Virus record (IMG/VR): IMGVR_UViG_3300031673_000043
Span: 1 to 60,642 of that record
Strand: one strand, 5' to 3'
From: a virus
Length of the DNA: 60,642 bases
Shown: piece after piece, positions 1 through 9,051 of the stretch
Layout: every line of letters starts with the position of its first letter
Position numbering within the stretch: the first letter of the stretch is position 1
Translations under genes and position numbers: made by a program
The notes under the pieces: generated by a model
What the model was told of the DNA's origin: nothing
Databases searched by the model: none
Seen by the model: only the letters and a program-made list of their open reading frames with translations

Positions 1-80
1 TCACGCACGGCATTGATGAGCTTTCCGAAGGACCTACCGAAGTTGACAGCATCACCTTTGACATAGTCTGCTGCACCCAT
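1..80 (-). CDS. Partial copy of small hypothetical gene, cut by window edge
   Basis: This is the first 26 codons of the gene that is complete at 60325-60579. Its ATG is read from 80 down to 78, and the frame runs off the window start. The one-base difference between the two copies changes codon 22 from Val to Ile. On the circular map the gene lies directly downstream of the amidase on the same strand. The overlapping full copy should be used for any product. Confidence 0.8.
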   Translation of the reverse strand, partial: MGAADYVKGDAVNFGRSFGKLINAVR

Positions 81-143
81 TACAGGCCTCCTACAGGTTA
101 AAGAAACGATACAACGCTGTCCTCACAGCGCTGACGTATTGAT
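1..143. repeat. Left copy of 143-bp terminal overlap
   Basis: These bases recur at 60500-60642. The only difference is position 17 (T) against 60516 (C). The match shows that the sequence is circular or terminally redundant, with the lysis genes running across the join. The repeat covers the start of an 84-residue gene and the end of the amidase gene. An overlap this short is more likely an assembly-closure overlap or a short terminal repeat than a full headful redundancy. Confidence 0.93.
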
Positions 144-684
144 CCCGCCAGTCCCTTGAGTCCCAGCTCACCTCACTGAGAAAAGCCGGTTCAAGTATAG
201 CAGCGGGAATATTGGCAGCATGGAGCTTCCTCAGGATCCTGAAGCTCTTATGCTTGAGCCCTCTGTCACTGTTCCCCAGGACCTCGAACTCATTTATCAA
301 GCACTGCCCGAGTCTCCTGGTCAATGGTCCGGGGAAGCGTCTGATGAAGACCTCATGTCCCTCAGCTGCTCCCTTCGCGCTGTTGATGTGGAACTCTACT
401 GCAGCATCTACCTTGTCTCTGATTGCCCAGGCAACTCTGATGTCAATGTTCCCCCAGCCTCCGAGGAAGGACGGAGGACTGATTTTACTCACTGTCTGGA
501 TCAGATCCCAGGGATGCTCCTTCTCGTTCACTCCTATCAGTACCGGATGCAGGATCCCGTCCCTCTCGAGCATCTGAGTGAGCTTGAGTGCATCCATGCA
601 CGCGAGAGTCCACTCATCTCGGTTCGGGATCTGAGCTCCCGTACCAGATCCGAAGTGTCCTACTAGAATCCCTACCTTTTTCAC
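91..684 (-). CDS. N-acetylmuramoyl-L-alanine amidase (endolysin)
   Basis: This is a 197-residue Amidase_3-type zinc hydrolase that would cleave the amide bond between MurNAc and the stem peptide of peptidoglycan at lysis. The zinc-site pattern is visible: VGHFG with His10, NRDEW with Glu24, FHINSA with His99, and a late LEPAFLSE segment with the catalytic Glu. The length is a single catalytic domain with no cell-wall binding module, and no signal peptide is seen, so export would need a holin. It starts at a GTG that touches the stop of the holin-like gene upstream, with a GGAGG six bases before it. The family call is strong; in vivo lysis is inferred. Confidence 0.88.
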   Translation of the reverse strand: MKKVGILVGHFGSGTGAQIPNRDEWTLACMDALKLTQMLERDGILHPVLIGVNEKEHPWDLIQTVSKISPPSFLGGWGNIDIRVAWAIRDKVDAAVEFHINSAKGAAEGHEVFIRRFPGPLTRRLGQCLINEFEVLGNSDRGLKHKSFRILRKLHAANIPAAILEPAFLSEVSWDSRDWRDQYVSAVRTALYRFFNL

Positions 685-956
685 TAGGTCCCTCCTAGAT
701 CTCCTTCTACTACATCTGACTCTCCGTTGTCAACAGAAGAGAATACGGTGCCATGTCTAGCTGAGCACGCGCTCTGAGTAGATGCTATTCGAGCCTGATG
801 TATATTGAGTCTTCTCTCGTGCCGAGCAAGTCTGGTATCCCCCGCACTCAACCGCGCCTTGATCCACTTCATGTCAACCTTCAAGGCTATAAACTGGGCA
901 ACCACTACCACCAGGTTAGTCCCTATTGCAATCATGACCGGCGCTGAGATCTCCAT
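684..956 (-). CDS. Holin-like membrane protein, one TM plus charged coiled coil
   Basis: This 90-residue protein has one strongly hydrophobic N-terminal segment (about residues 5-24, IAIGTNLVVVVAQFIAL) followed by a basic, heptad-rich stretch rich in Arg and His. Single-TM proteins with a cytoplasmic helix next to an amidase are often holins or XhlA-like lysis helpers. I chose ATG 956, which follows AAGGG at short spacing; a TTG at 974 would add six residues. Its stop overlaps the amidase start, so the two are probably translationally coupled. The role is inferred from topology and position. Confidence 0.6.
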   Translation of the reverse strand: MEISAPVMIAIGTNLVVVVAQFIALKVDMKWIKARLSAGDTRLARHERRLNIHQARIASTQSACSARHGTVFSSVDNGESDVVEGDLGGT

Positions 957-974
957 ATCACCCTTTCTATACAA

Positions 975-1349
975 TTAAATGCTGAACTTCTCGCCCGGTC
1001 CTACTCTCAGAGCAGTGGATCCGGTAATGAGATCCCGGAGAGGTATCTTGATTGTCTGATGTATTGCAGTACTCGCTGCAGCGGTCACCCCTCCCTCTGT
1101 GAGAGCAGGCATGATTGACTCTGTCCAGTCCCCTGTGGTTGCTACCCGTCTCCCGTAAGCAACAGCAGTGCTGAGCGCCAGGTTGACATAGGGGATTGCA
1201 TTGTTCGGGACTCTGCTCATCCCGTGCTTCACTGCAGCTCCGGCTGCTACATTAATCAAGGACTCAGGCTTCGCTACAGCAATGACCACAGGAGCAGCAA
1301 CCTTCGCTACTGCTGTGACGGCCTTACCTAGACTCTTGAAAAATCCCAT
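975..1349 (-). CDS. Hypothetical protein near lysis genes
   Basis: This 124-residue protein is Ala- and Val-rich with several moderately hydrophobic helices (AVAKVAAPVVIAVA near residues 12-25). It has no motif I recognise. Its ATG follows AAGGAGGAGACCG, a strong ribosome site. It lies between the tail-tip gene and the holin-like gene, so it belongs to the late transcript and could be a structural or lysis accessory protein. The amphipathic Ala-rich composition resembles membrane-active or virion-inner proteins, but that is only an impression. Confidence 0.7.
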   Translation of the reverse strand: MGFFKSLGKAVTAVAKVAAPVVIAVAKPESLINVAAGAAVKHGMSRVPNNAIPYVNLALSTAVAYGRRVATTGDWTESIMPALTEGGVTAAASTAIHQTIKIPLRDLITGSTALRVGPGEKFSI

Positions 1350-1378
1350 CGGTCTCCTCCTTTACACTGACAACCAAA

Positions 1379-4300
1379 TTAAACACTCAATGCGAACCAG
1401 TACAGAGCTACAGCCTCCATGATTGTCTTCCTGTCTGCAGCTGAGATGGTTCCCGTGAATATACAGAGCTCATGGAAGTCTCCGTCCCACTCGAGGGATC
1501 CAGTAGGTGTCTCAGCGAACCTGAGCCTGGTGTTGTTCGGGTAGGTGATGTCAGCAGGTGTCCAGGACTTCACTGAAGTCACGTCATCATTATGGTACCC
1601 CTCTCCCTGCTGGTAGTCAAGGAACCAGACGTTCTTCCCACTATTGCTCGGGTTGTTGCCGGGATCCGTTCCGATGGATCCATTGACACCGATGATCCAG
1701 CCCGTGCTGTCTGTTACCATCCCCCAGCGGAAATAAGGGGAGACATGACCAGCGTCATTGTGAGGGATGGTCATGATGTAATCGTTCCCCGTGGTCTCCT
1801 TCGGTCCGATTGCGAAGCAACAGTTCGGACGGGTGACCATGTAAGGACGGGAAGTAGATGCTACCGTATCGAACAGAGACTCCGTGCCTCCCTCGAAGTC
1901 GATGCACGGTCTCCCAGTCTCAGAGAGGGAGTGCCTGAGTCGAGGTTGTTCTGAATCGCTCTCAGGTTCCAGGTGAGCTCCGTTGCCTGACTGGTCATAG
2001 AGCACAACAACTCGAGCTTCTCCCTTCGTGTACCACCACTCGAGGTTGCCGTCTGTGTCTGCATAGAGATCTATCTCACTGTCATCATAAGTGTCCCGGA
2101 TAGTCACCAGAGGTCCAGAGTACCCGGAGTCAAGCTGTCTCAGTCCCCAGGCTCCCACTACAGTCAGCCCTGAGATGGTGTCATACTTCATTGCTGTCGT
2201 AGGACTGACCGTGTTCGCTTTGAAGGAGGCATTGTCGAAGACAGCGTCAGCTCCTCCAGCCTCGAGCTTGATCCTCAGGATGGTTGCAGTGGAGTGAATA
2301 GGTACTGGGATCTCGATCAGTCCCCACTTTCCGACATCTGCCGGAGCTTCAAGAGGAGTGGAGATGGTATCAAGCAGGGCAATCCCTGTCCTGAGTTCCA
2401 GGATGACTTGACTGGTTGATGTATCGTTCAGACCTCCTCGGTAGATCCTGAACACTCCAGCGCTTCCTCCATAGGATCCTACACTCACGTCCTGCCAGAG
2501 CCCTCCGCTTGTAGACTGAGCATGGTCAGTTCCTGGTGGGATTGGATCAAGAGGATACTCTGTAGTCTCACCACTCCAGGATCCCCCCACAGGAACCCAT
2601 CCTGAAGTACCTGACTCGAAATCTCCGTTAGTCACCAGCTCTGAGGAGAGGTTCTGATAGTATGCAAAGTTGAACTCAACGAGATCAGGAGTCCAGCTTG
2701 CTAGTCCTCCCACCTCTGCCTCGAGTTCTACACGAACAACTCCTGCTCCTTCAACTCCTGTGAACTGTATAGGAAGACTTGCATAGGTGAGCCCGGTCTT
2801 TTCCTCGAGCTCCACTCCATCAAGATAGAGTCTCGCATTGTAGGTTGTGGATCCTTCCGGTGTGTCTGAGGAGTCATTGACAAGAACAACCTGGTCAGGA
2901 GAGGTCCTGTTCCTCTGGTAGAAGTCAGTGATGTCAACCGTGTTCTGTCCTACTACCTCAATCGGACATCTGATACTCTCGATCTCCAGCATGTCAGGAG
3001 GGAGCGGTCGATCATAACGCTGATCCGTTGTGATATTGCTTGCAACTACATCATTGATGTCCTGAGCATCCTGGTCACTATAGCTGAGAAATTTATAGTA
3101 GATTATATCCTGGTCATCTCTGTAATTTCTGCTCCACCAGTCAAGGCTGCTAAGGAAGAAAATTACATCCCCGTCCACATGGTTCTCGAACTGAGTGTCC
3201 AGGAGAGCTCGGCGTACCGTCTTCAGTTCATAGACTCCGTCACCTAGACTGGTGTGAGTCTCATAAGCAAACAGCTCACCGTTTATGACACAGAGGTTCC
3301 TCCCCTCTCTGACTCCAGAAGTGTCGGTGTCCTCAAGTATATCTTCCTCTTCCCACCAGCCGAAATAATCATCAGGGCTGGGATCCGTTTCTCTGACTGT
3401 GATCTTGTCAAGGACTCCGTTAGGCTGTCCCATGTTAGTGTGAAGATCTCCGTCCAGGAGAGCAGAGTGGGTGAAGTTCGGCTGATCGAGATCCACAGCA
3501 AGGTCATCAACGAAGCTGTCATCTGATGTAACAAAGTCATAAGTCTGCATCTCCCCAGGGTTCCTAGCAAGTCCCCAGAGGAACGAACTATCTGCAGGGA
3601 TCTCAAGGTCCCTGACCTGCTGCAGGATCCAGTAGGGACACTCCATCACCTTGAAGTCCGTGATAGGGACCACAGTCCGAGGGATCTCATCCCAGAGAGT
3701 GTCCTCAGGACCCGTGTAGAGAGTATTCGATGCAGCGAACTTGTCCTGTAGAACGTCTACTACTATCTTCCCATTGAGAAGTTCCCCGAGGTTGAAGCGC
3801 TGACATCTCATCACTATATTGCTGAGACCGTAGTCATCCCAGGAGAAGACGAAAGGATCCCCAGGACGGAGCTGACTGCCCTCCCTGTTCATCTCCAGTG
3901 CAGCCTTGAACAGTGGGACACTGAGCTGAGAGAGCTCCCTAGTTGCGAGCTTGACTGCAGTGGATCCTTCCGTGCATCCGGGGAAGGACATGGTTGCACT
4001 TCTGATCCTGCCCTGCATATTGATGTTTGCCATGTCCTGAGCGAACGCGGAAGCCTTTTCATACTTCTTGTCCCTATATGTGAAAGTTGCTCTGACCTGG
4101 TTGACTGTCTCTGCCCAGCTGGTTCGGCTGAAGTCTCTTACAGCGTGCACATTGCTCTCATTGAAGACAGGAAGATCTTCGATGACGTAGTCTTCCCGGA
4201 TCAACTTGACTACTATCTTCCCTGTCTCAGGGTCCTGGTAGAGGATCCCATCTATCTGCCTGAGCACTTCCTCCACAATAGACTTCGCGTCATTAGCTGC

Positions 4301-5119
4301 ACTCACTACAAAGCTCATCCCGTTCCCCTCGGTTGCCAAAGTAGCACCGGCAGCAATCCAGGACGTTGTATCAATACTCGAAGGATCAGCTCCTACACCT
4401 CCCCAGGACTCTGTGAGTGCAGCATAGAGGACCTCCATAGGATTAAGATCATCTCCTATAAGAAGATCCCCAGGATCCAGACCGAGCTCATCAGGGTATC
4501 TCTCAAGCTCAAAGCTAAGAGGACGGAGTGATGGACTTGTTCCGATGTAGGGCCTATGGAAGACTATGTGAGCAATCCCAGCGTACCCTGGGACATCAGC
4601 GCCTATTGCACTCTCAAGGTAAGAGTTCCTTGCCTGAGAGAACTCCCCACCATAGTAGGTGCAGTATCCGGCGAAGCCTCCTCCGCGCTTACTTCCTCCG
4701 AAAATGCCGCTCTTCGATATTGAGAATCCTGTAGGAGCTGGTCCTAGTCCTACTCCAGTTTGATAGAGGAGCTTCTTCTCACACCAGATCTTCTTGAGCA
4801 CTACTCCAGGACCTAGACATAGAGCAAGATGGAACCCCACATAATACCGGTATCCTGTGGTCACCTTCTCTGAGCTGAACATCCCTGTCTTGACCTTTTT
4901 CTTCGTTGCTCTTGTTCTGAAATCTCCGTACCAGATACAATTAGGGGACCTCAATCTCACCCTGCCGAAGATAATAGGAACCGGAGATCCTTCGTCTGCA
5001 ATAGGCCAGCGTATATCACCGAGCTTGCCTGGTCTCGCGTTCTCCAGGTCAGGCTTCGGAGTGAGGAACACAGAAGCAAAGAAGCTGACTGCAAACATTA
5101 TCAAGGTGAACCAGATCAT
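1379..5119 (-). CDS. Central tail-tip / host-specificity protein (gpJ-like) with C-terminal sugar-binding-like domain
   Basis: This 1246-residue protein is the largest virion gene. Its first 20 residues are hydrophobic (MIWFTLIMFAVSFFASVFL). They lead into a phage tail-tip region (PVPIIFGRVRL, VKTGMFSSEKVTTGYRYYVG) typical of gpJ-type tail hubs. From roughly residue 980 to the end there is an arabinofuranosidase-B-like lectin fold seen on many phage tips (GAWGLRQL, then VVLYDQSGNG). It follows the BR0599-like gene with an ATGA overlap, the usual order at the distal tail. It probably contacts the host surface. The exact receptor and the glycan-binding activity are inference. Confidence 0.83.
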   Translation of the reverse strand: MIWFTLIMFAVSFFASVFLTPKPDLENARPGKLGDIRWPIADEGSPVPIIFGRVRLRSPNCIWYGDFRTRATKKKVKTGMFSSEKVTTGYRYYVGFHLALCLGPGVVLKKIWCEKKLLYQTGVGLGPAPTGFSISKSGIFGGSKRGGGFAGYCTYYGGEFSQARNSYLESAIGADVPGYAGIAHIVFHRPYIGTSPSLRPLSFELERYPDELGLDPGDLLIGDDLNPMEVLYAALTESWGGVGADPSSIDTTSWIAAGATLATEGNGMSFVVSAANDAKSIVEEVLRQIDGILYQDPETGKIVVKLIREDYVIEDLPVFNESNVHAVRDFSRTSWAETVNQVRATFTYRDKKYEKASAFAQDMANINMQGRIRSATMSFPGCTEGSTAVKLATRELSQLSVPLFKAALEMNREGSQLRPGDPFVFSWDDYGLSNIVMRCQRFNLGELLNGKIVVDVLQDKFAASNTLYTGPEDTLWDEIPRTVVPITDFKVMECPYWILQQVRDLEIPADSSFLWGLARNPGEMQTYDFVTSDDSFVDDLAVDLDQPNFTHSALLDGDLHTNMGQPNGVLDKITVRETDPSPDDYFGWWEEEDILEDTDTSGVREGRNLCVINGELFAYETHTSLGDGVYELKTVRRALLDTQFENHVDGDVIFFLSSLDWWSRNYRDDQDIIYYKFLSYSDQDAQDINDVVASNITTDQRYDRPLPPDMLEIESIRCPIEVVGQNTVDITDFYQRNRTSPDQVVLVNDSSDTPEGSTTYNARLYLDGVELEEKTGLTYASLPIQFTGVEGAGVVRVELEAEVGGLASWTPDLVEFNFAYYQNLSSELVTNGDFESGTSGWVPVGGSWSGETTEYPLDPIPPGTDHAQSTSGGLWQDVSVGSYGGSAGVFRIYRGGLNDTSTSQVILELRTGIALLDTISTPLEAPADVGKWGLIEIPVPIHSTATILRIKLEAGGADAVFDNASFKANTVSPTTAMKYDTISGLTVVGAWGLRQLDSGYSGPLVTIRDTYDDSEIDLYADTDGNLEWWYTKGEARVVVLYDQSGNGAHLEPESDSEQPRLRHSLSETGRPCIDFEGGTESLFDTVASTSRPYMVTRPNCCFAIGPKETTGNDYIMTIPHNDAGHVSPYFRWGMVTDSTGWIIGVNGSIGTDPGNNPSNSGKNVWFLDYQQGEGYHNDDVTSVKSWTPADITYPNNTRLRFAETPTGSLEWDGDFHELCIFTGTISAADRKTIMEAVALYWFALSV

Positions 5120-5928
5120 AACTCACTCTCGAATGGGTTGTCCGCTGGTACGTAAGGGAACCCACCATAGTTGATGGAATTGCTGAATTTGTCCTTGCAC
5201 GTTGAGAAGGCGTGATTGCACCCTGCGAACAGGGACACGTTGTCTCCCACTTCGGCATTGAAAAATGGGAAGTTTATGGTGATGACATCAGCGACATTGT
5301 CAATGATAAGACGGCGCTCGTTCTTCGATGTGTTGATGATCTCCCCCGCCTGAAGGTAGTTGTCATCGAAGCCGTCAGCAACTACATCCACAGTGCCTGT
5401 TCCTATTGCACTGATGGTTGTGTCTTGCTGATAGGAAGCCTTCACCAGCTTGCAGCGGTCATCATAGAGAACGTGGTTGCACATGTTCTGATAGTACACG
5501 CTCGGGACTTCTCCATTGAGGATGACGGTGAAAATACTAGGGACAAGGATCTTCACACTATGCCCCGTACTCGAGAATGAGGTGACAATGCCCTTCCACA
5601 CAATAACCCAGTCCGTTGCAGGATTGGTTCCTTCATGATACCTCAGGATCTCAACAGTGAGATCTGGAGGAGACACCTGGAAGGCATAGTCAGCAACCAG
5701 AGGGAGATCAAAGGGGACCTCAAGCTCGAGCTCTAGGTTGCTATCTTCCTGGGTTCCTGTGTTGATTGCCTGTCTGGTGATCTCAGCTGTGGTGTATACC
5801 TGTCCGCTGATAGTGACATCAAGCTCCGCGCTGGTATAGTAGTAGTTCTCGAAGGTGCCGGTGAATCTGTATGCTTCTACCGGGGAACCATCATGAGCAC
5901 TCTGTTCTGTGTCTTCATAGACTGTCAC
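5116..5928 (-). CDS. Tail-tip assembly protein, phage BR0599 / lambda gpL-like
   Basis: This 270-residue protein ends with the diagnostic segment of the BR0599 family. A Cys-containing motif (MCNHVLYDDRCK near residue 150) is followed by GCNHAFSTCKDKF and a short NYGGFPYVP tail. In lambda-like tails the equivalent protein carries an Fe-S cluster and sits between the distal tail ring and the gpJ hub. The four spaced cysteines here fit that. It begins at a GTG overlapping the upstream stop (GTGA) and ends four bases into the tail-tip gene. The family call is good; the cluster is inferred from the cysteines. Confidence 0.8.
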   Translation of the reverse strand: MTVYEDTEQSAHDGSPVEAYRFTGTFENYYYTSAELDVTISGQVYTTAEITRQAINTGTQEDSNLELELEVPFDLPLVADYAFQVSPPDLTVEILRYHEGTNPATDWVIVWKGIVTSFSSTGHSVKILVPSIFTVILNGEVPSVYYQNMCNHVLYDDRCKLVKASYQQDTTISAIGTGTVDVVADGFDDNYLQAGEIINTSKNERRLIIDNVADVITINFPFFNAEVGDNVSLFAGCNHAFSTCKDKFSNSINYGGFPYVPADNPFESEL

Positions 5929-7703
5929 TGGTCTGTTGTCCTCACTGCAATCTCGAGTATTGTATACATCTCAAAGTGACTCAGCTGGACCTCATCGGAG
6001 GCCAGTCTCACCTTGTTCAGGAAGGAGATGGTGAAATTCTCTGCCCAGTTGAAACTCAACGGGAGGGGATCATTCAAAGTGATCTGGGTGATCCCTCCAG
6101 GTAGATCAGCAACAGCATCAACCTTCCTGTATATTATCTCCCCGGAAGAGTTCCAGAACTGCAGCCTCTTGTATGTATCATGAGGCCAGTACTGACTTCC
6201 ATAGTTCGCTCCCTCGATCTGAAGCAAGTAGTCCCCAGGGTTCGGAGTCTGAGCAAGAAAGAGATCCTTCCTGAAAGTAGGAAGTAGGAAGGGCTCCCTC
6301 ATCCCCACCAGCGCTGTGAGGAAGTCCCTCCAGTAGTCCATCTCAGCCGGATCTCTTCTCCTGGGGATGGTGAATTGTCGCATACCTCCTATGAAGGCGT
6401 GCAACCAGGCTGAGCGCTGGTCATGTATACCGGATCCAGTATCGAAGATTGTGGGATTTATGTCAAACACTTCTGCAGCTGAGTTCCTTGCAAGAGGTCT
6501 CCGATCCATCACAGGAAGACTATCATACTCGGTGATGACTGCAGTACTCTCTGGTCTGTCAAAGCTCTCCCTGAACTCTGTGACAGAGGCATGGACTCGG
6601 AGTTGTCCAGAGACTGAGGTCATCTGTGGACCTGTTTGATTGTCTAATCTGCAAGAGAAGGCCGGTGCAACTATGTCACCGACATCGATGTCCACAGTGA
6701 GAGGACTTGCCAGGGTTGCACCGTCTGACTCTACCTCATCCAGTCTAAGTAGGAAGGACTCATCTGAGGAGCCTCTGTAGATCACAACAAGCTCCCCGTC
6801 CCTCATGTCTGTCCGATCCGGGTTGAAGTAGATCTTTGTGTCAGTGATGACACTGGTCTGGTTGATCTTCGTTGAGTACTGATAGAAGGGGATCACAATG
6901 GATCCAGCGAGTCTGCTATACCAGCGAGCATATTCACGCTGTCGAGCAATGTCATCCTCGAGCAGGATACTATACTCGATCCTTCTCCGAGGCTGTCTCC
7001 TCACGCTGATCCTCTGCTCTGTAGAATCCCAGCCTCCGATCACATCACTCAACCATTCCCAGGTCTCCACAACAGGTTGTTCCGGCTGGATCTTGATCCA
7101 GTCAGCAATGCTGGTCTCGAAGAGGAAGGTCCCTGTTCCATAGTCGAAGTTGAAGAGGTACGTTGCACTGATGTCCACAGGAGCGGAGTCTGTGATCTGC
7201 AGGTTGACCTCGAGCTCTTCAATGGCATCGAAGTCCCGAGGAGCGGAGAGATCCAGAGTCAGCCCAGCCTGCCCGGATCCTCCTATGGAGTTCATGGTAT
7301 TCACCGGAGGGACCGGGTAAGCGTTCCAGATGGTGAAGGGGATGTCTGTGTTGAGCTCTGGGTTCTGTGGTCTCATGAAGTTAGGCACACACCAGATCCT
7401 ATAGTACACGTCACCCAAGTAGAACCGATCCTCCCCTACCGCGTTCGAGGGGAGGGAGGGAACTGCTACATCAGGGACTGCACCGGTATCTGATCCGGTT
7501 TCGTCATCAGGGAACAGAGAAGCAGTGACATAGGTACTGGGAACTGCAGCAACCACAGCTCCGGTTGTTCCTATGAACATGTCATCCCACTCAAGTCCCA
7601 CTGAGAAGGTGATACAGGCATCGAGCGCTGTGCATCGAGCGTCAGTAGAGTGGAAGACTGCTACTCTTCTAAGGGTTGATACTTTCCAGGTTGATCCTGC
7701 CAC
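5925..7703 (-). CDS. Putative distal tail / minor tail protein
   Basis: This 592-residue protein is mostly beta-type sequence with many Trp, Tyr and Asp residues and no transmembrane segment. A segment around LVVIYRGSSDESFLLRLDEVE resembles modules found in minor tail proteins of siphoviruses. Its slot, two genes before the gpJ-like protein and immediately before the BR0599-like protein, is where the distal tail or DUF2460-type protein normally sits, though this copy is much longer than those. It starts at GTG 7703, five bases after GGGAG. The product name is inferred from position. Confidence 0.65.
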   Translation of the reverse strand: MAGSTWKVSTLRRVAVFHSTDARCTALDACITFSVGLEWDDMFIGTTGAVVAAVPSTYVTASLFPDDETGSDTGAVPDVAVPSLPSNAVGEDRFYLGDVYYRIWCVPNFMRPQNPELNTDIPFTIWNAYPVPPVNTMNSIGGSGQAGLTLDLSAPRDFDAIEELEVNLQITDSAPVDISATYLFNFDYGTGTFLFETSIADWIKIQPEQPVVETWEWLSDVIGGWDSTEQRISVRRQPRRRIEYSILLEDDIARQREYARWYSRLAGSIVIPFYQYSTKINQTSVITDTKIYFNPDRTDMRDGELVVIYRGSSDESFLLRLDEVESDGATLASPLTVDIDVGDIVAPAFSCRLDNQTGPQMTSVSGQLRVHASVTEFRESFDRPESTAVITEYDSLPVMDRRPLARNSAAEVFDINPTIFDTGSGIHDQRSAWLHAFIGGMRQFTIPRRRDPAEMDYWRDFLTALVGMREPFLLPTFRKDLFLAQTPNPGDYLLQIEGANYGSQYWPHDTYKRLQFWNSSGEIIYRKVDAVADLPGGITQITLNDPLPLSFNWAENFTISFLNKVRLASDEVQLSHFEMYTILEIAVRTTDQ

Positions 7704-7715
7704 TATCTCTCCCTA

Positions 7716-8165
7716 TTACTGCAGCTCAGGAACAGGCCATCCAGGATCCCCTACTGCCGTGAGAAGATGTACCCTCAGAGTATTATACTGAGCCTTCGTG
7801 AGACTCAGTCCGGTGAAGGTGAACCTGTACCTCTTCCATGTTCCACCAGTATCAACCTGAAATGTTCTACTTGAGTGAAACGAGGTGCCTAGATATAAGA
7901 GTATAACAAGACCAGGGATCTGAGTAATGTTTGTTGTGTTCAAATATAAATCTACATGAACGGTGTGAACAGTCACCATTGCAGCAGGACCATCAGCAGG
8001 AAAAGAGAAAGCGTCAATTTGATAGTTTACTATCTCGTGAATATAGTCAGAGGTATTACCAGGCCAGTTCTCCTCTATCTTCGTATAATGTGAAGTAGGA
8101 GAGCTGGGAGTGATGCTCCACTGAGTTGTGATGTCTCCTGTCGGTTTACTAATCTGTTCACCCAC
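7716..8165 (-). CDS. Hypothetical tail-region protein (paralogue A)
   Basis: This 149-residue protein is polar and beta-rich. Its C-terminal end (FTGLSLTKAQYNTLRVHL) matches the end of the gene at 8573-9040 (WTGLTLTKTQADSLEIKM), so the two are related and probably arose by duplication. It opens with GTG 8165, six bases after GGAGG, inside the end of the preceding gene. Placement in the tail cluster suggests a virion decoration or fibre-like role, but no function can be read directly. Confidence 0.68.
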   Translation of the reverse strand: MGEQISKPTGDITTQWSITPSSPTSHYTKIEENWPGNTSDYIHEIVNYQIDAFSFPADGPAAMVTVHTVHVDLYLNTTNITQIPGLVILLYLGTSFHSSRTFQVDTGGTWKRYRFTFTGLSLTKAQYNTLRVHLLTAVGDPGWPVPELQ

Positions 8166-8559
8166 TCACGTCCTCCCCTCCATCGATCTTATCCAGTCCC
8201 CCCAAAACTTCAGCCGTGGTCAACCCCTCTGCAAGCTCATTCTCATCAGTGACGTGTTTTATCATAAGGTGCACGTTAAACTGTGACCGAGGCTGGATGT
8301 CTCGTGTTCTCGGGTTTTCAAGGTCCCCCGGATCTGGTGGTACTTCTCCTGACTCAGTGACCATCGAGACATGCAACCATGTGTTGTCAGTGTCAGTCTC
8401 CTTGAAGTCACGAGCAGTGAGGAACTCAGTTTCAGGATCTTCCAGCATGTCTGCAATACGGCGAAGTCCTGCAGCAACCTTTGCAGCATACACGGCATTG
8501 TTGATTGGAGTGAGGGCTGTGTCCCTGGTTCCGTAGTGTACTATGTAGATCTGTCCCAC
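8158..8559 (-). CDS. Hypothetical tail-region protein
   Basis: This 133-residue soluble protein has no known motif. It contains an early helical segment with paired charged residues (AAGLRRIADMLED) and then alternating polar beta-type sequence. It sits between the two paralogues and overlaps the next gene by eight bases. The GTG start at 8559 follows GGGAGGATATA. It is part of the late minus-strand transcript, and a structural role is likely only by location. Confidence 0.65.
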   Translation of the reverse strand: MGQIYIVHYGTRDTALTPINNAVYAAKVAAGLRRIADMLEDPETEFLTARDFKETDTDNTWLHVSMVTESGEVPPDPGDLENPRTRDIQPRSQFNVHLMIKHVTDENELAEGLTTAEVLGGLDKIDGGEDVSG

Positions 8560-8572
8560 TATATCCTCCCTC

Positions 8573-9040
8573 TTATGAAGGATCTACCAAAGTCATTTTT
8601 ATTTCTAGCGAGTCCGCTTGTGTCTTCGTCAATGTGAGTCCTGTCCAGCTCTTAGTCACTTCTGCAATCACACGCTGTCCACCGAGATCGGTAGAGTTGA
8701 TTGTCTTCGGGTTCCCAGTGACAGGAGTTCCTCCTGAGTGATACAACCTCAACTCGATGTAGGAGTCTGTCTCTCCGTCATCGTCATCAACCCAGCCCCT
8801 CCAGTTCACATCTATCCTGGTGATGACTCCGCCAGTAGCAGCAGCTGAGAGGTTCCCCAGCGCAAGCTGTTCTGCATTGCCTGGTGTCTGAGTCTCCAGA
8901 GCGTCATCGTCACTTGGTGTGGACCCTCCGAGTACCGTCCCCTCATCGACTGCCATCCAGTGAATTATCGGAATGCTCGGTATAGTTGTCCACTGGAGCG
9001 GACTGCTATCAGAGACAGGAACTACAATCTCAGATCCCAT
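8573..9040 (-). CDS. Hypothetical tail-region protein (paralogue B)
   Basis: This 155-residue beta-rich protein shares its C-terminal motif (TGLTLTKTQADSL) with the gene at 7716-8165. It also shares the early PLQWTTIPSIP region, which has TTQWSITPSSP as its counterpart. I set the start at ATG 9040, about eight bases after AGGAG; a TTG three bases upstream is less likely. Two related small proteins flanking a third look like a duplicated module exposed on the tail. Function unknown. Confidence 0.67.
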   Translation of the reverse strand: MGSEIVVPVSDSSPLQWTTIPSIPIIHWMAVDEGTVLGGSTPSDDDALETQTPGNAEQLALGNLSAAATGGVITRIDVNWRGWVDDDDGETDSYIELRLYHSGGTPVTGNPKTINSTDLGGQRVIAEVTKSWTGLTLTKTQADSLEIKMTLVDPS

Positions 9041-9051
9041 CAAAACTTCTC

